Source: Streptomyces purpureus (GTDB lineage Bacteria > Actinomycetota > Actinomycetes > Streptomycetales > Streptomycetaceae). From it: 64,000 bases of DNA. The stretch covers positions 246,012 to 310,011 of the forward strand of contig NZ_BMQQ01000005.1 of assembly GCF_014648195.1 (NCBI RefSeq). Direction: 5' to 3'. Below the pieces are notes generated by a model that saw only the letters and a list, made by a program, of their open reading frames with translations, was not told where the DNA came from and made no database searches. Of this stretch, positions 53,721-62,294 are shown one piece after another; position 1 is the stretch's first letter, and every line of letters begins with the position of its first letter. The position numbers were made by a program, and so were the translations under genes.

Positions 53721-54497
53721 ATGGCCGCACGCCGCAACCGTACGTTCGTCACCGCCGCCGCCCTCGCGGGCGCCCTCGTCGGGATGGTCGGGCTCACGGG
53801 GTGTGGGAGCTCCGATGTGGACGCGGCGCCCGTGGAGCGGAAGACGTTCGCGTTCTCCGGGGAGAGCCTCGCCGTCGACGCCGACAATTCCCAGCTCACG
53901 ATCGTGGCGGCCGACGTCAAGGACGTGCAGGTCAGTCGGCAGGTCGACGGGTGGGTGTTCATGGGGGAGGGGCCCGAGAGCAGCTGGAAGCTGGAGGGCG
54001 GGAAGCTGACTCTGCGGACCGACTGCACGGGGATCGCCAGTAACTGCGATGCGCGCCATGAGGTGAAGGTGCCGCGTGGGGTGGCCGTGAGCGTGGAGGA
54101 CGACAACGGGAGCGTGACCGCCGACGGGTTCACCACCGCGCTGAAGCTGAAGTCGGACAACGGCGAGGTGACGGTGCGCAATTCCTTCGGGCCGCTGGAG
54201 CTGACCAGCAACAACGGCTCCGTCCTCGTCGAGCGGTCCGGTTCGAGGAGCGTGATCGCGCACAGTGACAACGGGGAGGTACGGCTGAAGCTGACCGCCG
54301 TGCCCGACCGGGTGGAGACGACCAGCGACAACGGCCGGGTCGACATCGAGCTGCCCGGCAAGGGCGTCGCGTACGCGGTGAACGCGAAGAGCGACAACGG
54401 CGAGGTCGACGTCGACGTGCCGACGGACAAGGGCAGCGCGCATGTGGTGACGGCGCGCAGCGACAACGGCGAAGTCTCCGTGCGAACCGCGAACTGA
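53721..54497 (+). CDS. DUF4097-type beta-helix lipoprotein
   Basis: A 258-residue lipoprotein. Signal MAARRNRTFVTAAALAGALV, lipobox LTGC near residue 25. The mature part is a repeated-strand fold (DUF4097), with the turn SDNGEV or variants (DDNGSV, SNNGSV, SDNGRV) recurring about seven times from residue 115 to 255, each likely one rung of a beta-helix. The Asn/Asp-Gly turns could bind ions. Function is unknown. Two ATGs are possible (53712 or 53721); 53721 has GGGGG 10 bases upstream. The neighbour at 54569 follows on the same strand by 71 bp. Confidence 0.85.
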   Translation: MAARRNRTFVTAAALAGALVGMVGLTGCGSSDVDAAPVERKTFAFSGESLAVDADNSQLTIVAADVKDVQVSRQVDGWVFMGEGPESSWKLEGGKLTLRTDCTGIASNCDARHEVKVPRGVAVSVEDDNGSVTADGFTTALKLKSDNGEVTVRNSFGPLELTSNNGSVLVERSGSRSVIAHSDNGEVRLKLTAVPDRVETTSDNGRVDIELPGKGVAYAVNAKSDNGEVDVDVPTDKGSAHVVTARSDNGEVSVRTAN

Positions 54498-54568
54498 AGG
54501 GCTCGTGTGTTCGTCCTACCTGGTGGGAGAATGACCGGGGCAGGGCGGACACAGCACGGGAGAGGGAT

Positions 54569-55939
54569 GTGGCGGCGACCCACGCGAAGGCACAGTCGAG
54601 CAGGGGCGTCACCGGTGCCGTCGGGGATCTCCTCGGGCTGAGCCTGCTTCTCGTGCCCCTCGCGCTGGCCGCCGTGCCGGGCGCGTTCGCCGGCGGGGGT
54701 ACGCGGCGCTGGTTCGGCGGGCGTGGCGAGAACCAGCGGGCCGACGCCCAGGCCGCCAAGGACGCTGCCGCGGCGGCGTTCTACGAACTGGACACCGCGC
54801 AGCGGGATCTGCGGATCTCGATCGAGACGATCACCGCCGTGGACAGTTCGCCGGGTGCGCGGCGCGCGGTGGAGGATTTCGCGGCGCTCGGGCGGCGTAT
54901 CGACGAGGTCAGTCATGCGTACATCACCGCCGTCGACGCGCACGACCTGGACCGGGACGATCTGGAGAGCTCGGTCGCCGCGCGGGCCCGGACGGAGCTG
55001 ACGCGGGCCAAGGACGATCTCGTACGGGTCAAGGGCGAGCTGGACCGGTTCGAGCAGGGGCTCGCGCCGCTGCTGGACAAGGCCGAGACGCAGCTGGCCC
55101 GGCTCGCGCCGGCGGTCGAGCGGGCGCGACAGGCGCTCCGGAACGCGAGCACCGCTCTCGATTCGGTGCGGGGCTCCGGACTGAGAGCGGACGATCTCGC
55201 CGGGCGGCTCGCCGCCCTCGCCCCCGAGCTGACCAAGCTCAACGAAGGTGCAGGCCGCCACGGCGTCCCCGAGACCCTCCACCGCGCCGACCGAGTCCTG
55301 CGGGACGCCGAGGCCGTACGGGCGGAGGCCGAGCGGCTCCCCGAGCGCGCCGCCGAGACCGACCGGCGCCTGGTCTCGCTGCGGACCCGCGCCCAGGCCC
55401 TCGACACCCGCGCCACCACCGTCGAGCCCGTCCTCAGCGAGCTCCGCCGCCGCTTCACCGCCGCCTGCTGGCAGGACCTCCAGCACGTGCCCGAGCAGGC
55501 CCTGAGCACCGTCCGGCAGGCCGAGGAGAAGCTCCAGGAAGCCGCCAAGGCCCGCCAGGAGCAGCGCTGGCCCGACGCCACCGCGCTCCTGTCCACCGTC
55601 CGCGCCCTGCTCAACGCCACCGACGAGGCCGTCTCCGCGGCCGGGGAGCGGCTGCGGCGGCTCGACGGCGTCGCCAAGGACCCGCAGCAGGAGATCGACC
55701 GCACCCGCTTCGCCATCCGCGACGCCCAGCGCCTGGCCATGGCCGGCCGCCACACCCCCGACCCCCGCCACGCCCGGCCCCTCGACGACGCCGTGGCCCG
55801 CCTGGAGCGGGCCGTCGTCGGCCTGGAGGGCCGCCACCCCGACTACTGGCGCTTCCTGACCGAGACCGCGGCCGTACGGGACGCGGCCGCCCGGGTCGTC
55901 GAGCTCATCCGGGACGAGCGCGGCCGCGGGCAGGGCTGA
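54569..55939 (+). CDS. Coiled-coil membrane-associated protein
   Basis: A 456-residue protein. A single hydrophobic stretch (about 21-42, LLGLSLLLVPLALAAVPGAF) near the N-terminus is followed by long helical heptad-rich regions (about 55-420) full of Arg/Glu/Ala (RADAQAAKDAAAAAFYELDT, ELTRAKDDLVRVKGELDRFE, ARQALRNASTALDSVRGSGL). It looks like an extended coiled coil, anchored by the first helix. No enzymatic motif. GTG 54569 (VAATHAKAQSS) has GAGAGGG very close, so the start could be a few codons off. Function unknown; cell-envelope structure is a guess. Confidence 0.8.
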   Translation: MAATHAKAQSSRGVTGAVGDLLGLSLLLVPLALAAVPGAFAGGGTRRWFGGRGENQRADAQAAKDAAAAAFYELDTAQRDLRISIETITAVDSSPGARRAVEDFAALGRRIDEVSHAYITAVDAHDLDRDDLESSVAARARTELTRAKDDLVRVKGELDRFEQGLAPLLDKAETQLARLAPAVERARQALRNASTALDSVRGSGLRADDLAGRLAALAPELTKLNEGAGRHGVPETLHRADRVLRDAEAVRAEAERLPERAAETDRRLVSLRTRAQALDTRATTVEPVLSELRRRFTAACWQDLQHVPEQALSTVRQAEEKLQEAAKARQEQRWPDATALLSTVRALLNATDEAVSAAGERLRRLDGVAKDPQQEIDRTRFAIRDAQRLAMAGRHTPDPRHARPLDDAVARLERAVVGLEGRHPDYWRFLTETAAVRDAAARVVELIRDERGRGQG

Positions 55940-56059
55940 GGGAGGCGGAAAGGCCCGGGATGACGGAAGCGGCAAGACGGCGGGGCCACGGCTGAAGTTG
56001 TTGGGCAGGCACGCCCGGCCGATCCTGGAAGTACCCCGTAGGCCTGCCAGGGAGGGCCC

Positions 56060-56668
56060 ATGAGCCAGGTACCGCACGTCCGCCCCGCCCGCCACGTCCG
56101 GCTCGACGAGCACCTCCCCGTCGACCACCGGCTGAGCAAGGTCTACCGCGTCGGCGCCGGGCTCACCGGACTCGTCCTGCTCGCCTTCGGCATCCTCGGC
56201 CTGATCGACCGGATCGGCTTCTTCGACACCGGTGGTGACACGGTCGCCGGCCTCAACACCAACGGCGCGCTGAGCGTGCTGTCGATCTGTGTGGGCGGGC
56301 TGCTCTTCGTCGGGATGATCATCGGCGGGAACTTCGCCTCCACCCTCAACATGGTGCTCGGCATCGCCTTTATCCTCAGCGGCTTCGCCAACCTCGCCCT
56401 CCTTGAGACCGGGCTGAACTTCCTGGCGTTCCGGATCCAGAACGTCCTCTTCAGCTTCGTGGTGGGCCTGATGCTGATGGTCTTCGGGATGTACGGCCGG
56501 GTCAGCGGGACGCTCCCGCACGACAACCCCTACTGGCAGGCCCGGCATCCGGAGGAGGCCGAGGGCGAGCGGCGCGGACGCCACCACCACAAGGTCCCGT
56601 CCGACGCCCAGCGCACCGGCCACGCGGGTGTACGGCGCGAGCGGACGGACGCTGGACAGCGCCGATAG
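56060..56668 (+). CDS. DUF4383 membrane protein
   Basis: A 202-residue protein with four hydrophobic segments (about 29-48, 72-92, 99-119 and 125-146) of the DUF4383 type: RVGAGLTGLVLLAFGILGLI (about 30-49), GALSVLSICVGGLLFVGMII (about 70-89), FASTLNMVLGIAFILSGFAN and FRIQNVLFSFVVGLMLMVFG. Long basic polar tail (about 155-202, RRGRHHHKVPSD). No function known. ATG 56060 has GGGAGGGCCC upstream. FmdB-type gene follows by 9 bp. Confidence 0.88.
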   Translation: MSQVPHVRPARHVRLDEHLPVDHRLSKVYRVGAGLTGLVLLAFGILGLIDRIGFFDTGGDTVAGLNTNGALSVLSICVGGLLFVGMIIGGNFASTLNMVLGIAFILSGFANLALLETGLNFLAFRIQNVLFSFVVGLMLMVFGMYGRVSGTLPHDNPYWQARHPEEAEGERRGRHHHKVPSDAQRTGHAGVRRERTDAGQRR

Positions 56669-56677
56669 CCTGTCGGC

Positions 56678-56896
56678 ATGCCTCGTTACGAATACCGCTG
56701 CCGCAGCTGCGGCGACACCTTCGAGCTGAACCGTCCCATGGCCGAGTCCGGCGCCCCCGCCGCCTGCCCGGCCGGTCACGACGACACCGTCAAGCTGCTC
56801 TCGGCGGTCGCCGTGGGCGGCACGGCCACCGGCCCCGCGCCCGGCTCGGGCGGAGGCGGTGGCGGGGGCTGCTGCGGCGGCGGCTGCTGCGGCTAG
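56678..56896 (+). CDS. FmdB-type zinc-ribbon protein with Cys-Gly tail
   Basis: A 72-residue protein. MPRYEYRCRSCGDTFELNRP has the FmdB CxxC (Cys8, Cys11) that with APAACPAGH forms the zinc ribbon. The C-terminus is Gly-rich and ends in two Cys pairs (GGCCGGGCCG), possibly a second metal site. Role in regulation or iron-sulfur chemistry is only suggested by the family. It is 9 bp after the DUF4383 gene, likely in the same transcript. Confidence 0.88.
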   Translation: MPRYEYRCRSCGDTFELNRPMAESGAPAACPAGHDDTVKLLSAVAVGGTATGPAPGSGGGGGGGCCGGGCCG

Positions 56897-56984
56897 CCCA
56901 ACCCGCGCCGCCCCGGCCCGCCGCCGTCCCGTCCCGCCCCGCGCCGACCCGACTCGCGCCGCCCCCGGACGCCGGGCCCGGCCC

Positions 56985-57647
56985 CTACGTGCCGAGGTAG
57001 CGGAGCACGGCCAGGACCCGGCGGCTGTAGCCGGTCGTCCCGGTCAGCTCCAGCTTGTCGAAGATCGCGTTGATGTGTTTCTCGACCGCGCTCTGCGACA
57101 CGTGCAGCCGCCCGGCGATCGACGCGTTCGTGTGCCCCTGCGCCATCTCTCCGAGGACGTCCCGCTCCCGTGCGGTCAGCCGGGACAGCGGATCGGTGTG
57201 GGTGGAGCGGGCGAGCAGGCGCCGTACGACCTCCGGGTCGAAGGCCGCCCGCCCCTCCCCCACCCGCTCCAGGGCGTCGAGGAACTCGTCGACCTGCGCC
57301 ACCCGGTCCTTGAGCAGGTAGCCGACGCCGCCCGCCCCGGACCCGCCGGCCGGTTCGCCGGTGAACAGTTCGGTGGCGTACCGATTCTCCACGTACTGCG
57401 ACAGCACCAGCACGCCCACCCGTGGGTGGCCGCGGCGGATCTCCAGGGCGGCCCGCAGTCCCTCGTCGGTGTGGGTGGGCGGCATCCGCACGTCGGCGAC
57501 GACCACGTCCGGGCAGTCGGCGGCCACCGCGGCGAGCAGCTGCTCGCCGTCGCCGACGGCGGCCAGCACCTCGTGGCCCTCCTCGGCGAGGAGCCGTACG
57601 AGCCCCTCGCGCAGCAGCGTGGAGTCCTCGGCGATCGTCACGCGCAC
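56985..57647 (-). CDS. NarL/LuxR-type response regulator
   Basis: A 220-residue response regulator. The receiver domain has acidic pocket AEDS (Asp8), the phospho-acceptor Asp52 in VVVADVRMPP and Lys near 113 (LLKDRVAQ). The LuxR-type helix-turn-helix is at about 155-210: LTARERDVLGEMAQGHTNAS and IAGRLHVSQSAVEKHINAIF. A Gly-rich insertion (EPAGGSGAGGVG) lies near residues 98-109. The GTG at 57645-57647 overlaps the sensor kinase 3' end by 10 bp (57638-57647), so the kinase is translated first and the two are coupled. Target genes unknown. Confidence 0.92.
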   Translation of the reverse strand: MRVTIAEDSTLLREGLVRLLAEEGHEVLAAVGDGEQLLAAVAADCPDVVVADVRMPPTHTDEGLRAALEIRRGHPRVGVLVLSQYVENRYATELFTGEPAGGSGAGGVGYLLKDRVAQVDEFLDALERVGEGRAAFDPEVVRRLLARSTHTDPLSRLTARERDVLGEMAQGHTNASIAGRLHVSQSAVEKHINAIFDKLELTGTTGYSRRVLAVLRYLGT

Positions 57648-58789
57648 GGCAGCTCCGCCCGTACGGTCGTCGGCCCGCCGGCCGGGCTGTCGACCGCGAA
57701 GCGGCCGTCGAGCGCGGCGACCCGCCCCGCGAGCCCTGCCAGGCCGCCGCCCGCCGGGTCGGCCCCGCCCGTGCCGTCGTCGGTCACCCGTACGCTCACC
57801 ATGTCCCCCTCGCCGCGCAGTTGTACGGTGATCCGCGTCGCGTCCGCGTGTTTGACGACGTTGGTGACGGCCTCCGACACGACGAAGTACGCGACGGTCT
57901 GCACCGTCCTCGACAGGTCCCTCGGGAGCTGTCCGTCCTCACCGTATGTCAGGCTCACCGGCAGTGGGCTGCGTTCCGCGACCGCCTCCAGGGCGGCCCG
58001 CAGGCCGGCCTCGTCGAGCACGGTCGGATGGACGCGCCAGGCCACTTCGCGCAGTTCGGTCAGGGCCTGGCGGCTCTCCTCATGGGCCTGGAGCAGCAGT
58101 TCGGCGGTGCGCTCGGGGTCGCGGCTGCGCCGGGCGCGGCCGATGAGCATGCCCAGGGCGACGAGCCGCTGCTGCACCCCGTCGTGCAGGTCCCGTTCGA
58201 TACGGCGCCGTTCGTCGTGGACGACGTCCATCACCTCGGCCCGGCTGGCGGCGAGTTGGGCGATCCGCCGCTCCAGCTCGTCGTGGTGGCTGGGGCCGAG
58301 GAGGTGCCGGGCGAGGCGGTCCTCACCGGCGGCGAGCCCGAAGATGCCCTGGAGGGAGAGGAGGAGCAGCAGCAGGCCGGCGAGGCTGCCGAGGACGACG
58401 TCGGCGACGTTGTCGATGTGGATGAGCAGCCAGCCGTACAGCGGGAAGGCGCCGTAGGCGACCCCGGCCAGGACGCAGAGCAGCACCACTCCGCCAAGCA
58501 GGCCGAGCGGGACGCGGGCGGCGAGATAGCGCAGGGCGCGTCCGTCGCCGTAGGCCTGGGCGCCCCGGACGCCGAGGAAGCGGTCGAGCCGCCGCCCCTC
58601 CAGGCGGGCCAGCGCTCCGGCCGTCGCGCCGAGCGGGCCCCAGGCGGCGTGCCGGCCGCGTGGCGAGGCCGCGAGGAGCAGCAGGAGCACCCCGGCGGCC
58701 AGCAGGAACAGCAGCTCGACGAGGGCCGTGGCGGCCCCGAGGGCGAGCCCGGCCGCGTATCGCGCACCGCGCGCCACCACGTCCTTCAT
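57638..58789 (-). CDS. Sensor histidine kinase, HisKA_3 type
   Basis: A 383-residue membrane kinase. Hydrophobic segments are about 14-42, 94-116 and 130-152. The HisKA_3 phosphorylation site is His202 in ERDLHDGVQQRLVALG, and the HATPase_c part shows FVVSEAVTNVVKHADATRIT (N box, about 300-319) and DDGTGGADPAGGGLAGLAGR (G boxes). No separate sensor domain is visible, so the membrane region itself may sense. ATG at 58787-58789 has GAGG 5 bases upstream. Paired with the regulator at 56985. Confidence 0.9.
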   Translation of the reverse strand: MKDVVARGARYAAGLALGAATALVELLFLLAAGVLLLLLAASPRGRHAAWGPLGATAGALARLEGRRLDRFLGVRGAQAYGDGRALRYLAARVPLGLLGGVVLLCVLAGVAYGAFPLYGWLLIHIDNVADVVLGSLAGLLLLLLSLQGIFGLAAGEDRLARHLLGPSHHDELERRIAQLAASRAEVMDVVHDERRRIERDLHDGVQQRLVALGMLIGRARRSRDPERTAELLLQAHEESRQALTELREVAWRVHPTVLDEAGLRAALEAVAERSPLPVSLTYGEDGQLPRDLSRTVQTVAYFVVSEAVTNVVKHADATRITVQLRGEGDMVSVRVTDDGTGGADPAGGGLAGLAGRVAALDGRFAVDSPAGGPTTVRAELPCA

Positions 58790-58998
58790 GATCCTCACGC
58801 TAACCGGCGGGGCGGCCCGCCCACACTGCGGAAAACCGCACCGTTCCGTGCGGCCGCCCGCGGTCCGCCGGGGGCCTCGGATCCCTGGCGTGGGAGCCAT
58901 GGAACGTCGCGCTGTCCGGGGCGGGGGCGCTGCCGGGCCGGGACCGGGTGGTCACGATGGCGGCGCGCCCTGCCCCGGTCTGAGCCATACGACGGGGC

Positions 58999-59850
58999 TC
59001 AGACCAGGCCCACCGCCGCCGGGGCGTCCGGTTCCGCCGGGCGCCAGGCGCGGCCCGTGGCGGCGAGGCGGCGGAGGATCTCCTCGCCGGCCGCGACGCC
59101 CCGTTCGGTGAGGACGTCCAGGTGGGGGGCGGTCCAGGCGGAGTCGGCGAGTTCACCGTGGCCCGGGCGCCAGGCGCGGTCTGCCGCCAGGAGCAGATCG
59201 GCGTCGAGAAGGGAGTCACCGGCGGCGAGGGTGAGCGTGGCGCCGCAGCGGCGGGCGACCTCGCGCATCGCGGCGCTCTTGGTGAGCGGCTTGGGGACGG
59301 CGTAGACCTTGCGGCCCTGGAGCGAGACCGTCCAGCCGCGCTCGCCGGCCCAGGCCGAGAACTCCGCCAGCCACTCCCCCGGCAGCAGGTCCCGCTCGAC
59401 CACGAGGTAGGTGAACACGTCCTCGGCGACCCGGTGTTTGCGTACCCAGGACGGGTCCGTGGTCGCGAAGAGCCGGGCCCGTACGTCCGCGAGGGGCGCG
59501 CACTCGGCGGCCAGGCGGCGGACGACGGAGGCGTGCCAGTCGTGGTCGGTGACGCCGTCGACGAGGAGATGGCCGCCGTTCGCGCAGATCGCGAACCGGG
59601 GTGCGGGGCCCGGGAGCTGGATGCGCTGGTACTGCTTGCGGGTGCGGGTGGTGGTGGGCACGAAGACGGTGTCCGCGGCGAGTTCGGCGAGCAGCCCGGC
59701 GGCGTCCTCGGTCATGTAGGACAGCGGCTTGCTCTCGTGCACCTCGACGCAGAGCAGGCGGGGGGCCTGGGCGTCGGGCATGGCGAGGGCGAGGGCCGCG
59801 GAGGAGTAGATCAGCGTGCGGTCGAGGTCGCTGGCGACGAGGACGGTCAT
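58999..59850 (-). CDS. HAD-superfamily hydrolase of the Ter-linked cluster
   Basis: A 283-residue HAD protein (Cof-like). Motif I is VLVASDLDRTLIYSSAALAL (Asp8, Asp10); motif II FVPTTTRTRKQYQRI; a large cap follows (about 75-190); motif III has the Lys in AVPKPLTKSAAMREV and motif IV is LTLAAGDSLLDADLLLAADR (about 212-231). Such HADs sit in Ter-type stress islands beside phosphoribosyltransferase and StiP-type proteins. The start overlaps the upstream stop by 4 bp (ATGA), so the three minus-strand genes form an operon. Confidence 0.85.
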   Translation of the reverse strand: MTVLVASDLDRTLIYSSAALALAMPDAQAPRLLCVEVHESKPLSYMTEDAAGLLAELAADTVFVPTTTRTRKQYQRIQLPGPAPRFAICANGGHLLVDGVTDHDWHASVVRRLAAECAPLADVRARLFATTDPSWVRKHRVAEDVFTYLVVERDLLPGEWLAEFSAWAGERGWTVSLQGRKVYAVPKPLTKSAAMREVARRCGATLTLAAGDSLLDADLLLAADRAWRPGHGELADSAWTAPHLDVLTERGVAAGEEILRRLAATGRAWRPAEPDAPAAVGLV

Positions 59851-62279
59851 GCGTGGGTCACCGCCTTGCCGTCGGCGCCGGTGGCGCCCCGGGTGTAGTG
59901 GGGGTGGATCAGTCCGACGCAGGTGTACGGGAGGCCGTCGACCTCCTCGATCGGTACGCCGCGCTGCTGGGCCAGGAGCCGTACGTGGTCGAGGTCGGCG
60001 CCGGCGCCGCGCTGGGCGAGGATCTTCCAGGGGACGCGGCGCAGCAGGACCCGGGTGGTCTCGCCGACGCCGGGCTTGACCAGGTTGACGTCGTGGATGC
60101 CGTACTCCTCGCTGATCCGCTCGACGGCGGCCCAGCCTTCCCAGGTGGGGGTGCGGTCGGTGCCGAGCAGCTCCTTGACGTCGGCGGCGACGGCGTCGGC
60201 GACCTCGTCGAAGCGGGCGGCGACGGTGTCGAGGAAGTGGTTCGACAGGTCTGCGCCGGCGAGCTCGCGGTAGAACTTCCCGCCGTGGAAGTCGTGCGGT
60301 CCGACGAGGTCGGCGCGCAGGACCGTACGCGATATGAGGCCGGAGACGGTGGAGTTGAGGCAGGCGGAGGGGATGAGGAAGTCCTCGCGGGTGCCGTAGA
60401 CGCGCACGCAGGAGCCGGGGTCGGCGAGGACCGCGATCTCCGGGTCGAAGCCGTCGAAGTCCTTCAGCGCCTCGGCGAGTTCGCGGGTGATGGCGCCCTT
60501 GCCGGTCCAGCCGTCGACGAAGACGACGTCGGCGGGGTTGTGGTGGGCGGCGAGCCAGCGCAGCGCGTTGGCGTCGATGCCGCGGCCGCGCACGATGGAG
60601 ACGGCGTAGTGCGGCAGGTCCAGGCCGTGGCGGTGCAGGGCCCAGCGGCGCATCAGCACCCCGACGGGCGTGCCGGCTCGGGCGAGCGAGACGAGCACGG
60701 GGCGCGGCTCGTGGGGGTCCCTCCCAGGCCGAAGGCGCTGGGGGAGCTCGGCGAGGACGGTCTCGGTGACGGTGCCGACGGCGCGGGCGATCCGGGCGGC
60801 GGAGGTCTCCAGGGCGGCGTGGAAGAGCTGCTGGTACTGCGGGCTGGGCTGGTACTCGACGGGCAGCGACTCGGCGTAGTGGGCGCCACCGCTCTGGATG
60901 GCCTCCTCGCGCTCCTCGGTGGGGGCCTCCAGTTCGACGTCCGAGAGGTCCTGGAGCAGCCAGCCGACCTCCTCGGGGGCGTACGAGGAGAACGCGGGGC
61001 CGCGCAGGGGCTCGGGCAGCATCGGGGCACCTTGAGGTCGTGGGACGTACGACGGGACGACCGCGAGGACGACCCGGGGTATGTGCGTGGTGAGCTGGTG
61101 GAGCAGGCCGCCGGGGGCGTGCAGGGCGGGCGTGTCGGCGGCGGAGTCGACGACGAGGACGACGGCGTCGAAGCCGCCGCCCGCGACGTTGTAGGCGTAC
61201 CGCTCGCCGGGGCCGTCGGCCGGGTCGTCGTGGGCGGGGAAGACGAGCCGGGTCCGGATGGCGTACCCGGGGTCGTCGACGGCGAGGACGGGCGAGCGGG
61301 TGGTGGTGGAGTAGCGCACGTCGGCCCCGCGCTCCTCCAGGGCGACGGCGAGGGCGAGCGGCGCGTACATGAGCTCCTCGAAGCCGAGGACGAGCGTGCG
61401 CCCCGCCCCGTCGAGGGCCTCGGCCAGCCGGGCCGCCATCCCGGGCAGGGCCCGCTCCAGCCGGGTGCGGTGGGCCTGGGTGAAGCCGTGCCGTCCTCCG
61501 TCCGGAAGACCGTCGGGCCAGTCGAGGTCGACGCGTACGGCCGCCCCGGCGAGCGTCCGGCCCTCGGGGAGGGGCTGCGGCTGCCGCTCGTACGACTCGA
61601 CCAGTGCCCGGCCCTTCTCCAGGACGCCGTCCGGGAGGCGGACCGTGCCCGCCGCGAGGGTCAGCAGGTCGATGGTGGCGCCGGTCTCGGCCGCGAAGGC
61701 GGTCAGCCGGGCGTGGTCCTCGGGGGCGCGCATGTCGACGAGGGCGACGATCACATAGCGGTCGCGGGGGTAGCGGCGGTGCAGGTCGCGGATGGTGTTG
61801 AGGACGGTGTTGCCGGTGGAGAACTCGTCGTCGACCAGGACCAGCGGGCCGGTGCCGGCGAGCAGCGCCGGGTCCTCGGGGAGCAGCAGGTGGGAGGTGG
61901 CGTGGGAGTGGGACTCCTCGAAGCCGCCGGCGGGGGTGAGGCCGGGCACGGGGCGGCGGGTGGAGTGGAGGTAGGGGGCGGCGCCGACGCCGTCGGCGAC
62001 GGCGTGGCCGAGGCCCGTCGCGGTCTCCGCGTAGCCGAGGACGACGGCGGCCGCCGCGTCGGCGCCGAGCAGCTCCCCGACCCGTACGCCCAGGTCGTAC
62101 CCGGCGCGGTGGACCACGCCGGGGCGCTGCGGCACATGCTTGCCGAGGATGTTCGACACGAGCAGATGGGCCCGCTTGGGGTTGCGCCGCAGGGCCAGGC
62201 CCAGCAGCTCCGGCAGCCGGTCGTCACCGGTCAGTTCGACGCCCAGCCGCTCGGCGACCCACGTTCCCGTCCACACCAC
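59847..62279 (-). CDS. Fused PRTase-TRSP-StiP protein of the Ter cluster
   Basis: An 810-residue fusion. The N-terminal part (about 1-250) is a phosphoribosyltransferase with the PRPP-binding motif LVLVDDEFSTGNTVLNTIRD (about 143-162). A TRSP-type domain follows (about 260-440: LVLGFEELMYAPLALAVALE, TRLVFPAHDDPADGPGERYA). The C-terminal part (about 470-810) is of the StiP family (GGAHYAESLPVEYQPSPQYQ, PVLVSLARAGTPVGVLMRRW, VVFVDGWTGKGAITREL). In most relatives known to me these are separate genes; here one chain holds them. In the Ter stress-response systems they are proposed to act in a nucleotide-linked or RNA-linked pathway. GTG 62277-62279. Overlaps HAD gene by 4 bp. Confidence 0.85.
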   Translation of the reverse strand: MVWTGTWVAERLGVELTGDDRLPELLGLALRRNPKRAHLLVSNILGKHVPQRPGVVHRAGYDLGVRVGELLGADAAAAVVLGYAETATGLGHAVADGVGAAPYLHSTRRPVPGLTPAGGFEESHSHATSHLLLPEDPALLAGTGPLVLVDDEFSTGNTVLNTIRDLHRRYPRDRYVIVALVDMRAPEDHARLTAFAAETGATIDLLTLAAGTVRLPDGVLEKGRALVESYERQPQPLPEGRTLAGAAVRVDLDWPDGLPDGGRHGFTQAHRTRLERALPGMAARLAEALDGAGRTLVLGFEELMYAPLALAVALEERGADVRYSTTTRSPVLAVDDPGYAIRTRLVFPAHDDPADGPGERYAYNVAGGGFDAVVLVVDSAADTPALHAPGGLLHQLTTHIPRVVLAVVPSYVPRPQGAPMLPEPLRGPAFSSYAPEEVGWLLQDLSDVELEAPTEEREEAIQSGGAHYAESLPVEYQPSPQYQQLFHAALETSAARIARAVGTVTETVLAELPQRLRPGRDPHEPRPVLVSLARAGTPVGVLMRRWALHRHGLDLPHYAVSIVRGRGIDANALRWLAAHHNPADVVFVDGWTGKGAITRELAEALKDFDGFDPEIAVLADPGSCVRVYGTREDFLIPSACLNSTVSGLISRTVLRADLVGPHDFHGGKFYRELAGADLSNHFLDTVAARFDEVADAVAADVKELLGTDRTPTWEGWAAVERISEEYGIHDVNLVKPGVGETTRVLLRRVPWKILAQRGAGADLDHVRLLAQQRGVPIEEVDGLPYTCVGLIHPHYTRGATGADGKAVTHA

Positions 62280-62294
62280 GTCGTCCAGTCCCCT

